DNA of 64,000 bases from Aradus depressus (taxonomy: Eukaryota > Arthropoda > Insecta > Hemiptera > Aradidae): contig OY759224.1 of the NCBI GenBank assembly GCA_963662175.1, positions 27,041,489 through 27,105,488 of the forward strand, given 5' to 3'. A program made the translations under genes and the position numbers. The notes under the pieces are model-generated. The model ran no database searches. It saw nothing but the letters and a program-made list of their open reading frames with translations, and had not been told where the DNA came from. Positions 19,968 through 30,175 of the stretch are shown piece by piece; position 1 is the stretch's first letter; each line of letters starts with the position of its first letter.

Positions 19968-20222
19968 GTTGTGGGACGAGATTTCTAATAGAAATAAAAG
20001 ACGTTGTCTTCCCACTGTTTTATTTTATGCCAGAACCGGTTTTCGACGCAACAGCGTCATCATCAGTGGTTCATCCCACCCACACAGCACGGCGGTTGGA
20101 AGATAACTGGCCAGTGCTGTGTGGGTGGGATGAACCACTGATGATGACGCTGTTGCGTCGAAAACCGGTTCTGGTATAAAATAAAACAGTGGGAAAACAA
20201 CGTCTTTTATTTCTATTGGTAT
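19968..20222. repeat. PL-C inverted pair with two hammerhead-like motifs
   Basis: Arms of about 106 bp (roughly 19985-20090 and 20114-20219) are near-perfect inverted copies around a ~23 bp centre. On the plus strand the right arm reads CTGATGA, then GACGC-TGTT-GCGTC (stem II), then GAAA, then ACC...GGT at 20138-20174. The left arm carries the same on the minus strand. Nearly any transcript across this locus would fold into a long hairpin. Confidence 0.85.
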
Positions 20223-20249
20223 AAACAACAGTCAATATTTGACTTACTT

Positions 20250-20440
20250 CTTGTAAATACATTCATTTTATAATGACATTTATTAGAGATTTTGTGTTAA
20301 TCCTCCATATGATAATTTAGAGTCAAATAGTGAGTTTTAACCCAAATAATCGATTGGCTTTGGAGAGAGAGCAGAAACATAATTGATTAATTTTTGCTGG
20401 GGAAGTACATAGTCGGTGATTCACCGACGACATTTTCTTC
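20250..20440 (+). repeat. HE family 3' half
   Basis: 'TAATCCTCCATATGATAATT', 'CGATTGGCTTTGGAGAGAGA', 'TTGCTGGGGAAGTACATAGT' and 'GGTGATTCACCGACGAC', followed by T-rich sequence. Confidence 0.75.
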
Positions 20441-20777
20441 GGTTATTTTTTGATAATTAAAATTTTTTTTTTTTTTTTTTGGAAAATTTGTAGTCTATTT
20501 CTTCGTAAGTCTACCTCGCAAATCATCTAGGCGATGGGACAGTATACATGAATCTATCCCTGCCTGGGTATAAATACCAGTTTTTTTCATCAACTCCGGT
20601 AGTACAGGGCTATACCTCATGTAGATAACACGATAGACCTGAGTTCCCTTATCAGAATATAACACTCCCTAAGCCCTCCGCGTAGTCAATTAATCCAATC
20701 GTTTTATAGACATTTTTTTTTTTTTTTAATTTTTAAAAACAATAAACTAAAAATTAAATCGATTTTTAGATCATCAC

Positions 20778-20862
20778 TAATTTAGTTACCCGCTCTTTCG
20801 TCAACCCGGCTCTACTGTGGGAGTCCTAAATTTTGCCTATTCTAAATTTTTATTCACCTGGA
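20778..20862 (-). mobile_element. SINE-A internal fragment
   Basis: Minus-strand piece with 'CGGCTCTACTGTGGGAGTCC', 'TAAATTTTGCCTA' and 'TAAATTTTTATTCACC'. Confidence 0.7.
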
Positions 20863-20904
20863 CACAGAAACCCTAAATAATTGCTAATATGAAAATGACT
20901 GATA

Positions 20905-21032
20905 CAGTGAGAAGTGATTATTTTACCGGTTGTAAAATAAAATATAGTCTGACCTCTCACAGATTTTAATAATTTTTGCTATCCGGCTTTCGAGGTTCCC
21001 TCACCATCAGGCGTTCTGGTAAAATAATTTCG
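20905..21032 (-). repeat. PL-B copy with hammerhead-like motif
   Basis: On the minus strand: 'AACGCCTGATGGTGAGGGAA', 'CCTCGAAAGCCGGATAGC', then 'CTGTGAGAGGTCAGACTATA' and 'GTAAAATAATCACTTCTCAC'. The same text in the same order is at 43735-43860, 48415-48545 and 58265-58388. The conserved core here is CTGATGG rather than CTGATGA. Confidence 0.7.
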
Positions 21033-21207
21033 AAGACAACATAATATAAAATGTGTTAATAAATAAAATTTAAAATTAGAATAAACGTATATAAATAAAA
21101 TTATTTAAAATTTCATGTTTTTAAATATGTACATTGTCGGTGACATATTTTTCTTTGGAAATTCCAGTGTGTGTGTGAGATAGATTGCGAAAACTCCATT
21201 TTATAAG

Positions 21208-21490
21208 TAGTTATTATGACTCATACTCGGATTTAACTATGTCACAATCGCCTACTACCAGAACGCTCTCTCGTCACTCTGGTGGACATGAGCCCCACCC
21301 GACTATGGGAGTCCTAAATTTTGTCTACCCTAAATTTTTATTCTTTAGCGAGTACCTGACATCGTAGAGTCTCAGGGAAAACGCTCAATGTCATAATTTA
21401 ATTTTTTTTTTTTTTTTTTTATCCCCCAGATAAAATAAATTGAGGGCCTCGGCCGGGTTTCGAACCCACCATCTTGAGCTCAGTAAATCA
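21208..21490 (-). mobile_element. SINE-A, minus strand
   Basis: 'GACTCATACTCGGATTTAAC', 'GCCTACTACCAGAACGCTC', 'CTACCCTAAATTTTTATTC', a long T run replacing part of the body, then 'CCGGGTTTCGAACCCACC' (B box) and TTGAGCTCAG. The 5' end is incomplete and the middle is deleted. Confidence 0.75.
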
Positions 21491-21839
21491 AATCCTTATT
21501 TCTTCTTGTCCCAGAATATCTTACTATCACATATATGAAGCGCGTAGTTTCAAAACCCGCCACCTCCAAAAAAAGAAAAATTTGGGAAATTAAGAAAAAC
21601 GCCATTGCGCCAAAAGAATATGAGTTTAGCAGCTGTTTTGCGTTTTCTTGTTGTTATTGCTTCCTAGATTATCCTAGAAAAATTTCATTTTGGTAACGTA
21701 TACAATAATTAAGTTATTAACGAAATTTCAAAACAGTAGTATCCCACTATACATTTTAATAGTTTCTCATGAAATGGAGACGACGGGTTTTGAAACAAGG
21801 CCCCATATTGTATATCTAAACGCTTAAACATCATGAGAG

Positions 21840-22004
21840 CCCACAAATCAATTTTCAGCCAAGGCGATCAGAAATGCTAATAACTGTCGACAAAACTAAT
21901 TTATGAACACGAAATTGAGTACAGATGATTCAGAAGCCCCTGACCAAGACACCATTTTTCATTTTCAATTCATACCAAACAGTGAAATGATTTCAGAGGG
22001 AGAG
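21840..22004 (+). repeat. HE element, left part, interrupted by minisatellite
   Basis: 'TTTTCAGCCAAGGCGATCAG', 'GATTCAGAAGCCCCTGACC' and 'TTCAGAGGGAGAGCGAAAAC' belong to the HE body. The HE terminus resumes at about 23184 ('CACTGCCGGTGATTCACTG'). The minisatellite grew between these two points. Confidence 0.75.
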
Positions 22005-23183
22005 CGAAAACATTCTTGATTTACTCACCCTCAAGAAGAAAACTTACTTGATTTATTCATCCTCAAGAAGAAAACTTACTTGATTTATTCACCCTCAAGA
22101 AGAAAACTTACTTGATTTATTCATCCTCAAGAAGAAAACTTACTTGATTTATTCACCCTCAAGAAGAAAACTTACTTGATTTATTCACCCTCAAGAAGAA
22201 AACTTACTTGATTTATTCACCCTCAAGAAGAAAACATACTTGATTTATTCATCCTCAAGAAGAAAACTTACTTGATTTATTCACCCTCAAGAAGAAAACT
22301 TACTTGATTTATTCATCCTCAAGAAGAAAACTTACTTGATTTATTCATCCTCAAGAAGAAAACTTACTTGATTTATTCACCCTCAAGAAGAAAACTTACT
22401 TGATTTATTCACCCTCAAGAAGAAAACATACTTGATTTATTCATCCTCAAGAAGAAAACTTACTTGATTTATTCACCCTCAAGAAGAAAACTTACTTGAT
22501 TTATTCACCCTCAAGAAGAAAACATACTTGATTTATTCATCCTCAAGAAGAAAACTTACTTGATTTATTCACCCTCAAGAAGAAAACTTACTTGATTTAT
22601 TCACCCTCAAGAAGAAAACATACTTGATTTATTCATCCTCAAGAAGAAAACTTACTTGATTTATTCACCCTCAAGAAGAAAACTTACTTGATTTATTCAC
22701 CCTCAAGAAGAAAACATACTTGATTTATTCATCCTCAAGAAGAAAACTTACTTGATTTATTCACCCTCAAGAAGAAAACTTACTTGATTTATTCATCCTC
22801 AAGAAGAAAACTTACTTGATTTATTCATCCTCAAGAAGAAAACTTACTTGATTTATTCATCCTCAAGAAGAAAACTTACTTGATTTATTCATCCTCAAGA
22901 AGAAAACTTACTTGATTTATTCACCCTCAAGAAGAAAACTTACTTGATTTATCCATCCTCAAGAAGAAAACTTACTTGATTTATTCATCCTCAAGAAGAA
23001 AACATACTTGATTTATTCACCCTCAAGAAGAAAACTTACTTGATTTATTCATCCTCAAGAAGAAAACTTACTTGATTTATTCATCCTCAAGAAGAAAACT
23101 TACTTGATTTATTCACTCTCAAGAAGAAAACTTACTTGATTTATTCATCCTCAAGAAGAAAACTTACTTGATTTATTTACCCT
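22005..23183 (+). repeat. 32 bp minisatellite, about 37 copies, with 96 bp higher-order units
   Basis: Unit TCAAGAAGAAAACTTACTTG plus ATTTATTCAYCC, with a strict 32 bp period. The unit is derived from the HE motif GAGCGAAAACATTCTTGATT at its left border. Two positions vary: AAACTTACTT or AAACATACTT, and TTCACCCTC or TTCATCCTC. From about 22345 to 22730 they follow a repeating three-unit order (T/C, T/C, A/T) four times, so 96 bp blocks were amplified together. There are no unique spacers, so this is not a CRISPR array. Confidence 0.95.
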
Positions 23184-23215
23184 CAGAGAGAACACTGCCG
23201 GTGATTCACTGATAA

Positions 23216-23590
23216 CTTTGTTTTTTTTATAATCAGAATATTGGAAAACCTGAAATTACAAAACAACTACACTCTAGAAAATAGTTAAAAAATACATACC
23301 ATAAAAGACTAAACTAATTGGAAAAAGTGACTTTTCGAATAAATAAATAAAAAACTCAATCAAAACTTTCAATTAAAGACAATAAATTGAAATGAGTAGT
23401 TTGGGACGTTGCTTTTTTTATTTATTAACTTTATCGTAGAGGCGAAAATACAATTGAGGTAGGAAAATACAATTATTCTCAATTTTATTGGATCAACTTC
23501 AATTTAGAAACTCAATCAACAATAATTAAAAGTATAAAACAATGGCTCAAAAGGAAACAATTTGAGAATATTTTATTAATTGTTATGATC
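23216..23590. other. Unassigned AT-rich stretch
   Basis: Between HE copies. No recognised content. Confidence 0.35.
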
Positions 23591-23594
23591 AATT

Positions 23595-24200
23595 TTCAAA
23601 ATGCAAATTTTATTTCTCCAGTTATATGAAGTATAGGGAAAGTTATGTATTCGGTCAAAAACTCGATGCGGAGTTTTCAACAGAATGTAATATTTTCCTA
23701 GTACATATATGTATATGGGAACATAACCTGTCAAATTGTGGCGATATCGACAGAAAAGAAGGTTCATGGGAGGGGGCTCAAATCAAAAAAACACTAATAA
23801 CTGCCGATTTAATGAATGTATCGACATTAAATTTCAAAATTAAAGTCAAAATCCAATGAGAACATAACCTGTCAAATTGTGGCGATACCGACCGAAAAGA
23901 AGGTTCATGGGAGTGGACTCAAATCAAAAACCCCAATAACAGCCGATGTAATGAATTTATCGACCTGAAATTTCATATTTAAAGTCAAAATCCAATGAGG
24001 ACATAACCTGTAAAGTTTTCAGCAATATCGACTGGAAAGAAGGTTCATATGAGGGGGCTCAAATTGAAAACCCTATATAACTGCCGATTTAATAAATTTA
24101 TCTTTACAAAATTTAGTATGAAGATTTAGGAGCCTCTTTGTAAACTGTTGAATATTAGCTCTAACGGTCGACTGGTTTTGGAGGGGGTACGAAAAGTTTA
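23595..24200 (+). repeat. HE element with ~140 bp internal units
   Basis: Starts 'TATGAAGTATAGGGAAAGTT' and 'GGTCAAAAACTCGATGCGGA'. Then a unit with 'ACATAACCTGTCAAATTGTG' begins at about 23722, 23862 and (variant) 24001, each followed by an AAAGAAGGTTCAT stretch and a CTGCCGATTTAATGAA-type block. A different internal segment is amplified than in the 8.8-9.5 kb copy. Confidence 0.7.
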
Positions 24201-24207
24201 TCAATTC

Positions 24208-24320
24208 ATATGTGGTAATAAGATGTTGTGGGACGAGATTTGTTATAGAAATAAATGACGTTGTCTTCCAACTGTTTTATTTTAGACCAGAAGCGGTTTT
24301 CAACGTAACAGCGTCATGTC
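24208..24320 (-). repeat. PL-C arm
   Basis: 'GTAATAAGATGTTGTGGGAC', 'GACGTTGTCTTCCAACTG', 'AGACCAGAAGCGGTTTTCAA' and 'CGTAACAGCGTCATG'. On the minus strand this is the GAAAA side of the hammerhead-like motif. The CTGATGA side is lost at the junction with the next HE fragment. Confidence 0.65.
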
Positions 24321-24445
24321 ATATTCACAGAGACAGATTTTTTTTTTTCATATTTGTTGGAATCGGAAAACATTATATTCTGTTGAAAACTCCACATCGA
24401 GTTTTTGGCACATTACGTAACTTCCCCTATGCTTCGTACAGGGTT
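24321..24445 (-). repeat. HE family end (minus orientation)
   Basis: 'TCACAGAGACAGATTTTTTT', 'CTGTTGAAAACTCCACATCG' and 'CGTAACTTCCCCTATGCTTC'. The final GGGGAAGTA is missing. Confidence 0.65.
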
Positions 24446-24900
24446 GATGAAATTCAACCCTATTAATTTTTTTTCATTATGATGTAAGTATCGAATAACG
24501 GACACTTTAAAAAAGAACAAAAAAACAGTATTTCTTCCAAAAAGGTTAACACAAGAGAAAGTGTCAGTAGCCGCCGCTAAAAGCTAATGGAGTTTAGTAA
24601 TCTAAGGAGAAAGTGACAGCCATTTTTAAAAAATTTAAAAATTAAAAATACAAGGTCTGGAATTTTTTTAAAAGCTTTTATTTCTATTGGATTTATTAAA
24701 CACATACCTAAAAATATAACGAATATTACTACATCGAAATGTATAGGTACGAATTTATCTAAAAAACTATGAATTTAACTAAAAAAAATTAATCAACTAA
24801 GTTTTCGCACTCTCTCTGAAACGAATAAATCGATTTGGTTGAAAATATAAATGTATCTTATTTAGGGAAATTATATTCATTATTTCGACATTTATTAAGG
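24446..24900. other. Unassigned stretch with a short HE fragment
   Basis: Mostly unassigned. About 24790-24850 has 'AATCAACTAAGTTTTCGCAC', a degenerate HE end on the minus strand. Confidence 0.35.
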
Positions 24901-25084
24901 TTTTCGTGTATAACTCTCCTCCTCTGTTATATAACTCTCCTCTGGTGTATAACTCCCCTCTGGTGTATAAATCTCCTCTGGTGTATAACTCTCCTCTAGT
25001 GTAAAAATCTCCACTCGTGTATAACTCTCCTCATCTGTTGTGTAACACTCCTCTAGTGTATAAATATCCTCTGGTGTATAGCTC
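24901..25084. repeat. 18 bp minisatellite beside the Jockey fragment
   Basis: About ten imperfect copies of GTGTATAACTCTCCTCTG. On the minus strand the period of 18 keeps one frame open and gives six-residue repeats of the type EESYTP. Because 18 is divisible by 3 this openness is expected, and no start, domain or partner supports a real gene. It ends exactly where the Jockey RT begins. Confidence 0.85.
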
Positions 25085-26260
25085 TCTTCATACCGCCCCA
25101 TAAGTCTTCTTCCCACTCCTTCTAAACTCTTTGAAAAAATTCTTCTTAGCCGCCTATTACCTCTCTTCGAAGAACACGACCTTATTCCGAATCATCAGTT
25201 TGGATTCCGACAGAAACACTCAACACTTCAACAATGTCACAGATTAGTTGATGAGATTTCCTCTGCTTTGGAAAGGAAGTGTTATTGCTCTGCAGCATTT
25301 TTGGATGTGAGTCAAGCTTTCGACCGTGTCTGGCATGTTGGGCTGCTGTATAAGCTGAAACATGTGATCCCTGACGGATATTATCGTCTCCTCCGCTCCT
25401 ACCTGGATGATCGTTTTTTCCAGGTCAGACAGGGCAGTGTCCACTCTGACGTTCAACCCATAAGAGCTGGTGTCCCACAGGGGAGCATTCTGGGTCCACT
25501 TCTCTATGTTGCAAGCACATCCAGCATCCCAACATCGCCTGAGACGGTGTTAGCCACCTATGCCGACGACATAGCAATTTTAGCTACTAATAAATCGGCT
25601 GGGGACGCATCCAAATCTCTGCAGGAGCACTTACACCTTCTAGAGGGTTGGTTGCATCTGTGGAAGGTAAAAATAAATGAGATCAAATCCCTTCATGTTA
25701 CATTCGCCTTGAGGCGCGGTGACTGCCCAACTGTATGGCTGAATAATATCCCTCTGAAACATGACAAAGACGTACGATACTTAGGACTCTATCTTGACAG
25801 ACGACTGACATGGAATAAACATGTTTCACAGACTCGACAGAAAATGAAACGGCGATTTGGACTACTCAAAAGACTACTAGACAAGCGATCTCAACTTCGC
25901 CTCAACCACAAACTGGGTGTTTACAAGACCGTTATCAGACCCATCTGGACGTATGGCGTTCAGCTCTGGGGTTCAGCTAAGCCCTCACACACCAAAAGAA
26001 TTCAAGCCATCCAAAATAAAATCCTCCGAACAATCACACAATGCCCTTACTACGTATCAAACATAACATTACATCATGACCTGAACATACCATTCTTACA
26101 CGAAGTTAGACAACAATTATACACAAATTTGCACAACAAATTCACGTCACATCCAAACACACTGGTGGAAGCAATGTCGGTCCGGTCCTTGCCGGGCAGA
26201 CCTCCTCGGCGACTGAATCGTCGTTGGCCGCGTGACCTCCTGCCTGAGGAGGACCCCTGA
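25085..26260 (+). pseudogene. Jockey-clade reverse transcriptase, 5'-truncated
   Basis: One frame is open from about 25085 to the TGA at 26258. It begins SYRPISLLPTPSKLFEKIL, then HQFGFRQKHSTLQQCHRLV, FLDVSQAFDRVWHVGLLYKL (first catalytic Asp), RAGVPQGSILGPLLY, TYADDIAIL (catalytic YADD at 25559-25570) and RYLGLYLDRRLTWNKHV. The C-terminus has RPIWTYGVQLWGSAKPSHTK and ends PRDLLPEEDP. The LLY-VASTSSI stretch looks mutated where LLY-x-x-F-x-x-D is usual. The endonuclease domain and ORF1 are missing, so it is a fragment, though no stop or frameshift breaks the remaining ~390 residues, so decay is slight. Its product would copy RNA at nicked DNA if the element were whole. Confidence 0.92.
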
Positions 26261-26410
26261 GGAGGCGGTGGTGTTGACCAGCCGTCTCATCAAGAGACTC
26301 AAGTGGTGTTACTGTTTTTCTTTGTTATGTTCATATTTCCTAGTTGTGAAGTAATTCATAGTTGGAAATTAAGTAATAAAGGTGAAAAAAAAAAAAAAAA
26401 AAAAAAAAAA
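26261..26410 (+). mobile_element. Jockey 3' UTR and poly(A) tail
   Basis: A short 3' UTR follows the stop codon, with AATAAA at about 26372 and an uninterrupted A run at about 26384-26410. This confirms insertion from an RNA copy. No target-site duplication is visible because the left side is the minisatellite. Confidence 0.85.
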
Positions 26411-26483
26411 TGTAAAATAACTTTTTTTTTATAAGCTCTAGTAAAAAAATATTTAAATATATATTGGATAAAAACAAGGAAAA

Positions 26484-26790
26484 AATGATCGGTAAATCAC
26501 TGGGGAAGTACAGCACGAATCATTCAATTTAATTGTTGTTTCTTTCCAAAAACCAATCGACGGTTCGGGATAAAAATTGGTTTTTTATGGGGTTCTGAAT
26601 ACACATATAAAATTTCGTGTCGATACATTCATTCTATCGGGGGTAATCGAGTTCACAGACAAACGTTTTTTTATTTTTCCAATTTTTGGATTCAGAGGGT
26701 TGGAAAACATGAAATTCCGTTGAAAACTTAACATTAAATTTCTAAACGATTAAATAATTTATTCAGCTGGGGAAGTAATAATGGAGTTGA
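26484..26790 (-). repeat. HE family copy (minus orientation)
   Basis: 'ATCGGTAAATCACTGGGGAA', 'AACCAATCGACGGTTCGGG', 'TTCGTGTCGATACATTCATT', 'CAGAGGGTTGGAAAACATGA' and the end 'CAGCTGGGGAAGTAATAATG'. Part of the body is deleted. Confidence 0.75.
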
Positions 26791-27357
26791 AATGAAGAAA
26801 AAGAAAAATGTAATCTCCATATTCAAGGAATATGTTCTATGTATCAAGATATTGCTAATAATATGAAACATGCGAGAATCAATGGATGATAGTCTCTAGC
26901 GAAGTTCCGAATACATATGCATCATATGGGGATATTTTCATATGAATGAGATTCAAATTTAGATAATTTGATGCAAAACAAAGCTGATTTTCGTAGATTT
27001 CAGTTGGGTGCAATCATTTTCAATATGATATGGAAATGAGAAACTCGGTTGCCAATTATCAAAGATGAATACTCCAAGTAGTAGTGTTGTTAAAATGAAG
27101 CAACAGGGGGGGGGGGGGGGGGGGGGGGCGCCTAACTTTTTTGAATAAATTTCTCATAATTTCCCATTGGCGAAAGTGTGAAATGATTTTTTAAAAAATT
27201 AAAGGTAAGAATTCGTGGATTATTTCTGATGTTTCATTCAGGACCTTCGGAGTAAAAAATCTGCCTTTTTTGCCGTCCTTCAAAATTGGTGTGTTTTAAA
27301 AAAGAAAATACTCAACCGGTTACGAAATTATTGTTTTTTTAAAGGAAAATACTATTT
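26791..27357. other. Unassigned stretch with a G run
   Basis: No gene recognised. A run of about 23 G lies at 27106-27128. Confidence 0.35.
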
Positions 27358-27622
27358 AGTATGGTTTTATGCTGTAGCATTATTTAACAAGTTTTGAACA
27401 TAGTATGGTTTTATGCTGTAGCATTATTTAACAAGTTTTGAACATAGTATGGTTTTATGCTGTAGCATTATTTAACAAGTTTTGAACATAGTATGGTTTT
27501 ATGCTGTAGCATTATTTAACAAGTTTTGAACATAGTATGGTTTTATGCTGTAGCATTATTTAACAAGTTTTGAACATAGTATGGTTTTATGCTGTAGCAT
27601 TATTTAACAAGTTTTGAACATC
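27358..27622 (+). repeat. 44 bp minisatellite, six identical copies
   Basis: The unit ATGGTTTTATGCTGTAGCAT plus TATTTAACAAGTTTTGAACATAGT (44 bp in total) starts at 27361, 27405, 27449, 27493, 27537 and 27581. I see no difference between copies, which implies recent expansion or strong homogenisation, or an assembly artefact. Confidence 0.95.
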
Positions 27623-27722
27623 ATCTCAATGATGTCTGCATATGGATTGGATACTTTGTGAACGCTCTAACTTATTGTTAGATATGATTGTAGCAATGGA
27701 CTGCAAATTAGGTATGACGATG

Positions 27723-27916
27723 GTGGCCGTGCGGGCTAGAGCGTAAGGGTTTGGTCGCATGGTATTACCATGGTTTGAGGGTTCGAATCCCGTCCGATAG
27801 TGAGTTTTATTTCGTAGATAGAACTCCCTCCCGGGGCCATGGATGTCGTAAATATCTTGATAACACATTGACATGCCTAATATGCACCGTACATAAGACC
27901 AAAAAAAAAAAAAAAA
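27723..27916 (+). mobile_element. SINE-B, tRNA-derived with poly(A) tail
   Basis: The head reads GTGGCCGTGCGGGCTAGAGC and has a perfect B box (GGGTTCGAATCCC). A GGTATTACC hairpin sits where a long variable arm would be, pointing to a Leu- or Ser-type tRNA ancestor. About 95 bp of tRNA-unrelated sequence and an A run (27901-27916) follow. TAGGTATGACGATG at 27709-27722 matches TAGGTATGAAGATG at 27917-27930 with one mismatch, a 14 bp target-site duplication. Confidence 0.88.
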
Positions 27917-27930
27917 TAGGTATGAAGATG

Positions 27931-28330
27931 TCACATGTACAAATTTAGATCTGATTAGATTTTAACCGAAATCAAACGATAAAAAATTTTTTACATCGGG
28001 ACCAAAGTACGTTTACAAGACACCGTTTTTATTTATGATCTAATCAAATAAACGTAGTAGAGAAAACTACACCCAAAACCCATTTTTAATGACATTTTCT
28101 TGATTTACGCGAAAACGGTTAGTCCTATCAAAAAACTGGTGCTTACCAAAAACGTTCCTTATTAAAGTTTGAACAGAAAAGTTTTCCTCAGATTTGACGT
28201 AGGCCCAATACGAACAAAGTTATAGCGCCCCAATTAGTGAACAAGAAATTTCCTTGGGAAATTTTTCAAACTAATTTTTAAATTTAATATTGTGAAACAC
28301 TTAATAAAAAACATAAGTTTTAAAATGATT
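27931..28330 (+). repeat. DR family copy
   Basis: 'TTTCTTGATTTACGCGAAAA', 'GGTTAGTCCTATCAAAAAAC', 'GCTTACCAAAAACGTTCC' and 'GATTTGACGTAGGCCCAATA'. It is matched by 61215-61690 and by 38700-38874. The region before it (27920-28010) also aligns with 60960-61030, so the family unit exceeds 400 bp. Confidence 0.65.
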
Positions 28331-28690
28331 AAATTGATTGTAACGCTCTTATGGCCACATCAGATTTTTTTTTTTATATAATTGAAGTTTTGAATATTCA
28401 ATTCCTAATTTCAATTAACTCAGTTAATATTTTAATTATAGAAAATTTGATTGATGCAATTGATATTTTTCAGTAGTAATTGTTCCAAACTACCTGTTAA
28501 TATATTATTTCCGTTGGCTATGGACTTAAATTATAGTGTTAATAATAATAATAAAATATGAATTATAATCTTACCACTAAGATACAATGAATATCAACTG
28601 ACCTGAAAATAAATAAATAAATAAATAAATTAAAAACAAATCATAATTTACAAAACGGAAATATTACAGAGAATTAAATATTGACAAAAA
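28331..28690. other. AT-rich stretch
   Basis: No recognised element. Contains (AAAT)n at about 28608-28632 and an A run at 28685-28702. Confidence 0.4.
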
Positions 28691-28704
28691 AAAAAAAAAA
28701 AATT

Positions 28705-28880
28705 GTTTGTCACTCATGCCCGGGCTTTAATTATAAGGTCATATTGCCTGACATCTGAGCGCTCTTTCGTCGCTCTGGGTGGCCAGACCGTGGGAGTCCA
28801 TTTGCCCAATATTATTAGGGTAGAGGGTCTTTAATGAGTTCCCTCCAAAGGACGGAGTGCTTAAATGAAGCATACTACTT
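28705..28880 (-). mobile_element. SINE-A fragment, diverged
   Basis: 'ACTCATGCCCGGGCTTTAAT', 'GAGCGCTCTTTCGTCGCTC', 'GACCGTGGGAGTCC' and 'CTCCAAAGGACGGAGTGCTT'. The tRNA head is absent. Confidence 0.7.
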
Positions 28881-28889
28881 TATTTTTAC

Positions 28890-29110
28890 TTAAGCTATAC
28901 GAAGTAAGGGGGAAGTAATGAAATCGTATCGTACCTGATTCCAAAAATGAAAAATAAAACTGTCTAGTAAGTATGTGTGTGAGTGTCTGAACGTAACTTC
29001 TGATAGAATGAATGTATCGACAGTACATTTTATAAGTGTATCCAGAACCTCATAAGACCTATTTATTTTCAGCCAAATCAGTCAAAAGGAAGAAGATAAA
29101 AGGAGGGGGG
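28890..29110 (+). repeat. HE family left half
   Basis: 'AAGCTATACGAAGTAAGGGG', 'GTGTGTGAGTGTCTGAACGT', 'GAATGAATGTATCGACAGTA' and 'TCAGCCAAATCAGTCAAAAG'. It ends abruptly in unassigned DNA. Confidence 0.7.
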
Positions 29111-29340
29111 ATAACTATACAACCATTCATCATCATTCACTATTCATAGAGAGATGATCGCGAGGCCATCTCCTGTCCAAGCGACGAGCAGAATTGTCAG
29201 AATGAGAATGAAGGATGGATGGAAGGATAGGGCGTGTTCGAGAGGATTGAGTGGGAAGAAAGGTTTATGTGGATTGTTTGGGAAGAGGATTCCCTTTTCC
29301 CTCAGCCGATATCGTTGAACTTTGTCAGATTGTGTCCTCA

Positions 29341-29840
29341 TTGGGTTTTGACCTTAAATATGAAAATTCATATCGAAAGCTTCATTACATCGGCATTTAT
29401 CGTGTTCACAGACAAAAATATAGGTCGGAAAACCTGAAATTCCGTTGAAAAACATCGACTTTTTGACCGAAAACATAACTCCCCCCTAATCCCCCTCTTC
29501 CCTTCTCCCGATTTGACTGAAAATCAGTAGGTGTCGTCCTTAGAGTGGTCTGGATACACATATAAAATTTCGTGTCGATACATTCATTACATCGGCAGTT
29601 ATTTGGGTATTTAAGTTGAGCCCCCTCTGATCCCCCAGACGGGATCTGCCGATTTGGTTGAAAAACAATAGGTGTCGTTAGAGAGTTCTGGATTCATGTC
29701 GATACATTCATTCCATAAGGAGTTATTGTGTTCACAGACAAACATATATGTCGGAAAACATGAAATTCCGTTGAAAAACATCGAATTTTTGACCGATAAC
29801 ATAACTTCCCCTATTCTCCGTATAGATGGGGAACTAAAAA
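29341..29840 (-). repeat. HE copies, two partial units in tandem
   Basis: Two runs of 'GGTCGGAAAACCTGAAATTC' or 'TGTCGGAAAACATGAAATTC' followed by 'GACCGAAAACATAACTCCC' or 'GACCGATAACATAACTTCCC', about 340 bp apart. The second finishes 'ATAGATGGGGAACTAAAA'. 'CGATACATTCATTACATCGG' and 'CGATACATTCATTCCATAAG' lie between. Confidence 0.75.
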
Positions 29841-30175
29841 TATTGTAGTATATCGACGTAAATCTAACGAATGTAGTTAACTATAAGAAATCAGCTAAAA
29901 AGGGTTCATTGATTCTGAGAGAAAGCTAATGCCACCAAGGAAGCTTTTTGAGGAATCGAACTCCATAACCATCTCAACTCACGCATCCTAAATCTCGGAA
30001 AGAACGATAGGCTTCCTAATGCTAATCGGCTCTGTGATGGATGGCTCATTTGGATATGAATTGAATACGGTAGGTAATAATCCAAAACAACTAAACTGGA
30101 TTTAACTAAAATATTCAGTTTAAATTTAATAATAATAATAAATAACACACACTTAGTCATTTAACTCCCCAGGTA
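29841..30175. other. Unassigned stretch
   Basis: No recognised gene or repeat. Confidence 0.3.

Noticed and set aside
22005..23183. Array of regular ~32 bp repeats resembling a CRISPR array
   Set aside because: The repeats are directly contiguous with no unique spacers, there are no cas genes, and the DNA is eukaryotic. It is a minisatellite.
27723..27800. A genuine tRNA gene (perfect B box, long variable arm)
   Set aside because: It is followed by unrelated sequence and poly(A) and is framed by a 14 bp target-site duplication, so it is a SINE head. The A-box region and acceptor stem are not well paired.
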